Source: an uncultured Actinomycetes bacterium
GTDB lineage: Bacteria > Actinomycetota > Thermoleophilia > Solirubrobacterales > Solirubrobacteraceae
DNA length: 14,915 bases
Reading direction: 5' to 3'
NCBI GenBank assembly: GCA_937888775.1
Contig: CALAQT010000262.1
Span: 1-14,915, forward strand
The translations under genes were made by a program, and so were the position numbers. Position 1 is the stretch's first letter, and the number at the start of each line of letters is the position of its first letter. This document shows positions 12,311 through 14,915 of this stretch, piece after piece. The notes beneath the pieces were generated by a model, which was not told the origin of the DNA, searched no databases, and saw nothing but the letters and a program-made list of their open reading frames with translations.

Positions 12311-13066
12311 TCAGGAGCGCTGGCGGCGCCAGCGTAGCCGGCGCAGCTCCGCGGTGACCAGGGCGCCCAGCGGCCGACTGCTCGCCAGCTCATAGCGCCG
12401 CGGGGCGTCCGGGCGCTTCTGAGCCCACCCGTACCAGGCGTCTTCCCGGACGAAGTGCGTGAAGGAGGGGTGTTGCTTGACGATCAGCTCGAAAACGGCT
12501 AGCAGGTGCGGTTCGCTTCGCTCGCTGTCTGACATCGGCCCCAGCGGCCGGCCGTTGGCCTCGGGGATGATCCAAGGATTGCTGTCATAGGTCCACTCCA
12601 GGTCGTCCATCAGCAGCCAGCCGTCGGGTCGCAGCAGCTTCTCGATCAGCACGACCGCCAGCCCATCGAGGTTCCAGTTCTTGGAGCCGTCCAGGTAGCA
12701 GAAGTCGTAGCGGGGGACGCAGTTGCCGGCATCGTCTGAGGCCTGCTCGATCTGTTGCTTGAGAAACCAGTTGTAGGAGCTGTGGTCGCGCACGATCGTC
12801 ACGCGGTGGTCAAGCCCGGCATTCCGCAGCACGACCTCCGGGGCAGGGTCGTAGGCGGCGCCCCGGTGATCGACGGTCGTCAGGTGCCCCTCGCCGTTGG
12901 CCTCCATGGCGGCTGCGATGTAGGCGGCAGAGACGCCGTGGGCGGTCCCCAGTTCGAGGGCCTGCTGCGGACGCGTGGCGCGGATGTGGTCATAGACCCG
13001 GCGCCCAAGTGAGGGACTCATGAACGGAATGCCCTGCACCGACCTCGCCACGGCTTCGAATTCCAT
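12311..13066 (-). CDS. Class I SAM-dependent methyltransferase (Methyltransf_24 type)
   Basis: A 251-residue protein with a Rossmann-fold methyltransferase core. Motif I is LELGTAHG (37-44), followed by an acidic strand end at TTVDHRG (Asp66), YLDGSKN at 124-130 (motif IV region) and RPDGWLLMDDLEW (146-158, motif V/VI region). The order matches the Methyltransf_24 or O-methyltransferase-like group, in which the Asp-Gly-(Ser/Asp)-His/Lys loop can bind a metal; here it is DGSKN. The substrate is unknown. The C-terminal 90 residues are aromatic- and Arg-rich without a recognisable domain. Start is ATG at 13066 with no Shine-Dalgarno; ATG at residue 16 is a less likely alternative. It lies upstream of the biotin block on the same strand, but the carrier gene appears to have its own promoter. 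Confidence 0.78.
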   Translation of the reverse strand: MEFEAVARSVQGIPFMSPSLGRRVYDHIRATRPQQALELGTAHGVSAAYIAAAMEANGEGHLTTVDHRGAAYDPAPEVVLRNAGLDHRVTIVRDHSSYNWFLKQQIEQASDDAGNCVPRYDFCYLDGSKNWNLDGLAVVLIEKLLRPDGWLLMDDLEWTYDSNPWIIPEANGRPLGPMSDSERSEPHLLAVFELIVKQHPSFTHFVREDAWYGWAQKRPDAPRRYELASSRPLGALVTAELRRLRWRRQRS

Positions 13067-13142
13067 GGCGGGGATCTTGGCATGGCGGCTTGCCCCAGGT
13101 TCTGGGCGATCGGCCGCTCTGTGAACGCGAGCCGGGGGGCAT

Positions 13143-13186
13143 TACCATCTGTGGTGAGCGAGCTCAGACCTGAGACCGCTCACCAC
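13143..13186 (+). promoter_or_regulatory. TACCAT box and long inverted repeat before the secreted hypothetical gene
   Basis: GTGGTGAGCG (13151-13160) and its exact reverse complement at 13177-13186 enclose a second palindrome, CTCAG-AC-CTGAG (13163-13174). On RNA this folds as a 10-bp stem, a 2x2 internal loop and a 5-bp stem. It ends 5 nt before the ATG at 13192. TACCAT at 13143-13148 fits a -10, so transcription would start at the left arm. Either a repressor operator over the start site or a translation-blocking leader hairpin is plausible. Confidence 0.5.
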
Positions 13187-13191
13187 TTGAA

Positions 13192-13623
13192 ATGACCACT
13201 CAGCGCTTCAGAGCCGTGACGGCGTTCTGCATCGCCCTGCTCGCCCTGACCAGCTTGATCATCGTTGCCGCCCCGGCCTTCGCCCGCCGGCGTAACGCGA
13301 TTGCTCTGGTAGTCCCCAGCCGCGTCAAGCAGCACAGGCAATACGACATCTCGATCAGCGGTCTGGCCCTGCGCAAGGCGAAGGCCTACCTGTTCGTCGA
13401 CTACGGACGCTGTGCCGCCACATTCGCCGCCGAGAACCGCATCGCCGTGGGTGAGTCCGTCGACTACACCGTCTCCGGAGCGTTCGTCGAGACCTCGGCA
13501 TGGAAGACATCCCTGATAGAGCCCGGGGCGCCGGTGCAGTCAGACCACGCCTGCGCGTATCTCGTCAACCCGCGCACGGGACGCGTGCTGGCGGCCGCGA
13601 AGGCCACGTTCCCAGTCCACTGA
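13192..13623 (+). CDS. Secreted hypothetical protein
   Basis: A 143-residue protein that I do not recognise. Residues 1-7 are basic and polar, 8-28 are hydrophobic (VTAFCIALLALTSLIIVAA), and AFA at 29-31 precedes RRR, giving a clear Sec signal peptide with cleavage after about Ala31. The mature part of about 112 residues has alternating beta-like strands (AIALVVPSRV, YDISISGLA, KAYLFVDYG, VDYTVSGAF) and two cysteines, Cys74 and Cys121, that could form an extracytoplasmic disulfide. This looks like a small beta-sandwich domain; no catalytic motif is seen. ATG 13192 has no Shine-Dalgarno and is preceded within 6 nt by a strong inverted repeat. It is divergent from the methyltransferase gene and codirectional with the next two genes. 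Confidence 0.75.
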   Translation: MTTQRFRAVTAFCIALLALTSLIIVAAPAFARRRNAIALVVPSRVKQHRQYDISISGLALRKAKAYLFVDYGRCAATFAAENRIAVGESVDYTVSGAFVETSAWKTSLIEPGAPVQSDHACAYLVNPRTGRVLAAAKATFPVH

Positions 13624-13669
13624 CCAGCGCGCGCCGGGCCTGGTGGAGGCGTACGCTGGATCGCGATAT

Positions 13670-14089
13670 ATGGCTGAAGAAGACACGCCACTGGATATCG
13701 ATCTGCTTACCGCGTCGCTGCGTGCCGACGCCAGCGACCTGGGGGCGTTTGTCGAGGCGCTGGCCGTCAAGCTCGAGGATGCGGCCCCTGATCGCGTACG
13801 GGTCGATCGCCGGCGCGAGGGCATGTTCGGACGCAAGCTGGTGCGCCGAATATCGCTTGAAGCGGGCGACCGGCGCCTGGAGCTGCGGTCTGAGAACGGC
13901 GCCATCGACACCCGTGCCTCCCGCCTGTCCGGGGGGATCGTTCTGAAGAACGACGCACTTGAGGTCGACGCCTGGCTGGCAGCCGTCGGCGAGGCGCTGG
14001 CCGCCGAGGCTCAGCGCAGCCAGAGCACACGGCGGGCGCTGCAGCGAATGCTGATCGGCGGCGCGGATGCCGAAGCTCCGGATGCCTGA
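13670..14089 (+). CDS. Conserved-looking hypothetical cytosolic protein
   Basis: A 139-residue soluble protein with no signal peptide or membrane segment. I do not recognise a named family. It starts MAEEDTPLDIDLLTASLRAD, has an amphipathic helix (DLGAFVEALAVKLEDAAP), then a basic beta region (RVRVDRRREGMFGRKLVRRISLE, RRLELRS), GIVLKNDALEVDAWLAAVGEALAAEAQRS, and a helical C-terminus. The alternation suggests a small alpha/beta fold. ATG 13670 is preferred; GTG 13643 would add nine residues of spacer-like sequence. A TACGCT box at 13652-13657 lies 12 nt before the ATG. It is followed after 62 nt by the two-domain YbjQ-like gene on the same strand, so the two may be co-transcribed and functionally linked. 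Confidence 0.7.
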   Translation: MAEEDTPLDIDLLTASLRADASDLGAFVEALAVKLEDAAPDRVRVDRRREGMFGRKLVRRISLEAGDRRLELRSENGAIDTRASRLSGGIVLKNDALEVDAWLAAVGEALAAEAQRSQSTRRALQRMLIGGADAEAPDA

Positions 14090-14140
14090 GACGAGATGAT
14101 CAGATTCCAAGCGCGGGCCATCGAGCCTCGCGAAAACAAC

Positions 14141-14147
14141 GAGGAGG
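14141..14147 (+). promoter_or_regulatory. Shine-Dalgarno GAGGAGG of the YbjQ-like gene
   Basis: GAGGAGG lies 4 nt before the ATG at 14152, one of only three strong ribosome sites in the window. It fixes the start codon. Confidence 0.75.
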
Positions 14148-14151
14148 CACG

Positions 14152-14915
14152 ATGGGCTTCTTGAAACGCGACGGGGACGGCGAACAGCAATCGGCGCAGG
14201 CCGAGGAGGTGGCGACGACCGAGGCTCCGCATCCCGCCTCGTATCAGTCGGGCTCGCTGGCCGGCATCCCGGCCTCGGGCGTGGAGCGGATCGAGCGGAT
14301 GAAGCAGGAGGTCGCCCGCGGATTCTTCACCAGCGACCTGTCGGTCAACGAGTTCCTGCTGGTCAAGCAGGCCGGCTTTGAGCCCTTGGGGCTCGTGCTG
14401 GGTAGCTCGATCTACCACATCGGCTTTCAGCAGGCGAGCTGGAATCAGAATCAGGAGATGGGCGTGCTCACGCAGGCTATGTACCACGCGCGCGAGCTCG
14501 CGATGACGCGGATGGAGGAGGAGGCCGACGCGCTCGGCGCCGACGGGATCGTTGGCGTGCGGCTGGAGATCGGCCGCTATGAATGGGGAGCCGACCTGGC
14601 CGAGTTCATCGCCGTCGGCACCGCGGTCAAGCATCGGGAGGGCGAACTCCATCGCGCGCCCAACGGCCGCCCGTTCACGTCCGATCTCAACGGGCAGGAC
14701 TTCGCCACGTTGCTGCGGGCCGGCTACCGGCCGGCGGGCTTGGTGATGGGCAACTGCGTGTATCACGTCGCGCGCCAGGGGATGCTCGCTTCGCTGCGCC
14801 AGCTCGGGCGCAACATCGAGATGCCGAACTTCACGCAGGCCCTGTATCAGGCGCGCGAGTTGGCGATGGAGCGGATGCAGAAGGAGGCCGATGAGCTGCA
14901 GTCCGGGGGGATCGT
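14152..14915 (+). CDS. Tandem YbjQ-like (heavy-metal-binding / UPF0145) domain protein, truncated by window end
   Basis: At least 254 codons are open from ATG 14152 to the window end, so the C-terminus is missing. Residues 1-55 are a charged, disordered lead. Two copies of one domain follow at a 116-residue offset: residues 59-160 (FTSDLSVNEF, GLVLGSSIYHIG, YHARELAMTRMEEEADALGADGIVGV) and 175 to the end (FTSDLNGQDF, GLVMGNCVYHVA, YQARELAMERMQKEADELQSGGIV). The helix ARELAMxRMxxEAD followed by GxxGIVGV is the signature of the YbjQ/UPF0145 family, small pentameric proteins annotated as heavy-metal-binding; their function is poorly known. Duplication inside one chain would change the oligomer. 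The second domain should be complete within about 30 codons past the window edge. Confidence 0.75.
   Translation, partial: MGFLKRDGDGEQQSAQAEEVATTEAPHPASYQSGSLAGIPASGVERIERMKQEVARGFFTSDLSVNEFLLVKQAGFEPLGLVLGSSIYHIGFQQASWNQNQEMGVLTQAMYHARELAMTRMEEEADALGADGIVGVRLEIGRYEWGADLAEFIAVGTAVKHREGELHRAPNGRPFTSDLNGQDFATLLRAGYRPAGLVMGNCVYHVARQGMLASLRQLGRNIEMPNFTQALYQARELAMERMQKEADELQSGGI

Overview
This window is GC-rich, with very short intergenic gaps, frequent GTG/TTG starts and several apparently leaderless genes (a TAnnnT hexamer 6-9 nt before the start codon). With a TB7.3-like biotin carrier and a biotin cluster of this type, it looks like chromosomal DNA from a GC-rich actinobacterium. Class Thermoleophilia (Solirubrobacterales relatives) is my best guess, from gene style only. 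I see no phage, plasmid, insertion-sequence, CRISPR, rRNA or tRNA features.

Layout. 1-732: a CcdA-type thiol-disulfide transporter. 733-1054: a structured gene-free stretch with a 13-bp inverted repeat and two copies (one full, one half, in opposite orientation) of a dispersed promoter-linked repeat. 1055-1918: a ZIP metal transporter. 1965-2174 (-): a 69-aa acidic protein with an internal duplication. 2282-4174: a GH15 glucoamylase/trehalase-type hydrolase. 4261-6047 (-): an extended-SDR epimerase/reductase and a Nudix hydrolase. 6115-6276: rubredoxin, divergent from the Nudix gene. 6297-12192 (-): the core of the window, transcribed as biotin carrier, crotonase, bioB, bioF, bioD, bioA. 12311-13066 (-): a class I methyltransferase. 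13192-14915 (+): a secreted hypothetical protein, a conserved cytosolic hypothetical protein, and a two-domain YbjQ-like protein that runs off the window.

The minus-strand biotin block joins the last four steps of biotin synthesis (BioF, BioA, BioD, BioB) to a 70-aa protein carrying the biotinylation motif ESMKME. A crotonase overlaps the carrier gene; its active site resembles methylmalonyl-CoA decarboxylase more than a classical hydratase. So the cell seems to co-express biotin production with a user of biotin. No early pimeloyl-pathway gene (bioC, bioH, bioI, bioW) and no birA is visible here.

The most unusual non-coding structures are these. (1) A 20-nt tandem array between bioB and bioF reads as a chain of 7-codon minicistrons linked by ATGA stop/start overlaps. 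(2) A 23-nt tandem array (five copies) sits directly upstream of the likely leaderless bioB promoter. (3) A dispersed element, two AATTTCGCC-like direct repeats at 12-bp period, lies a fixed distance before a TAnnnT box upstream of three unrelated genes. (4) A 10-bp inverted repeat with a nested hairpin lies just before the start of the secreted hypothetical gene.
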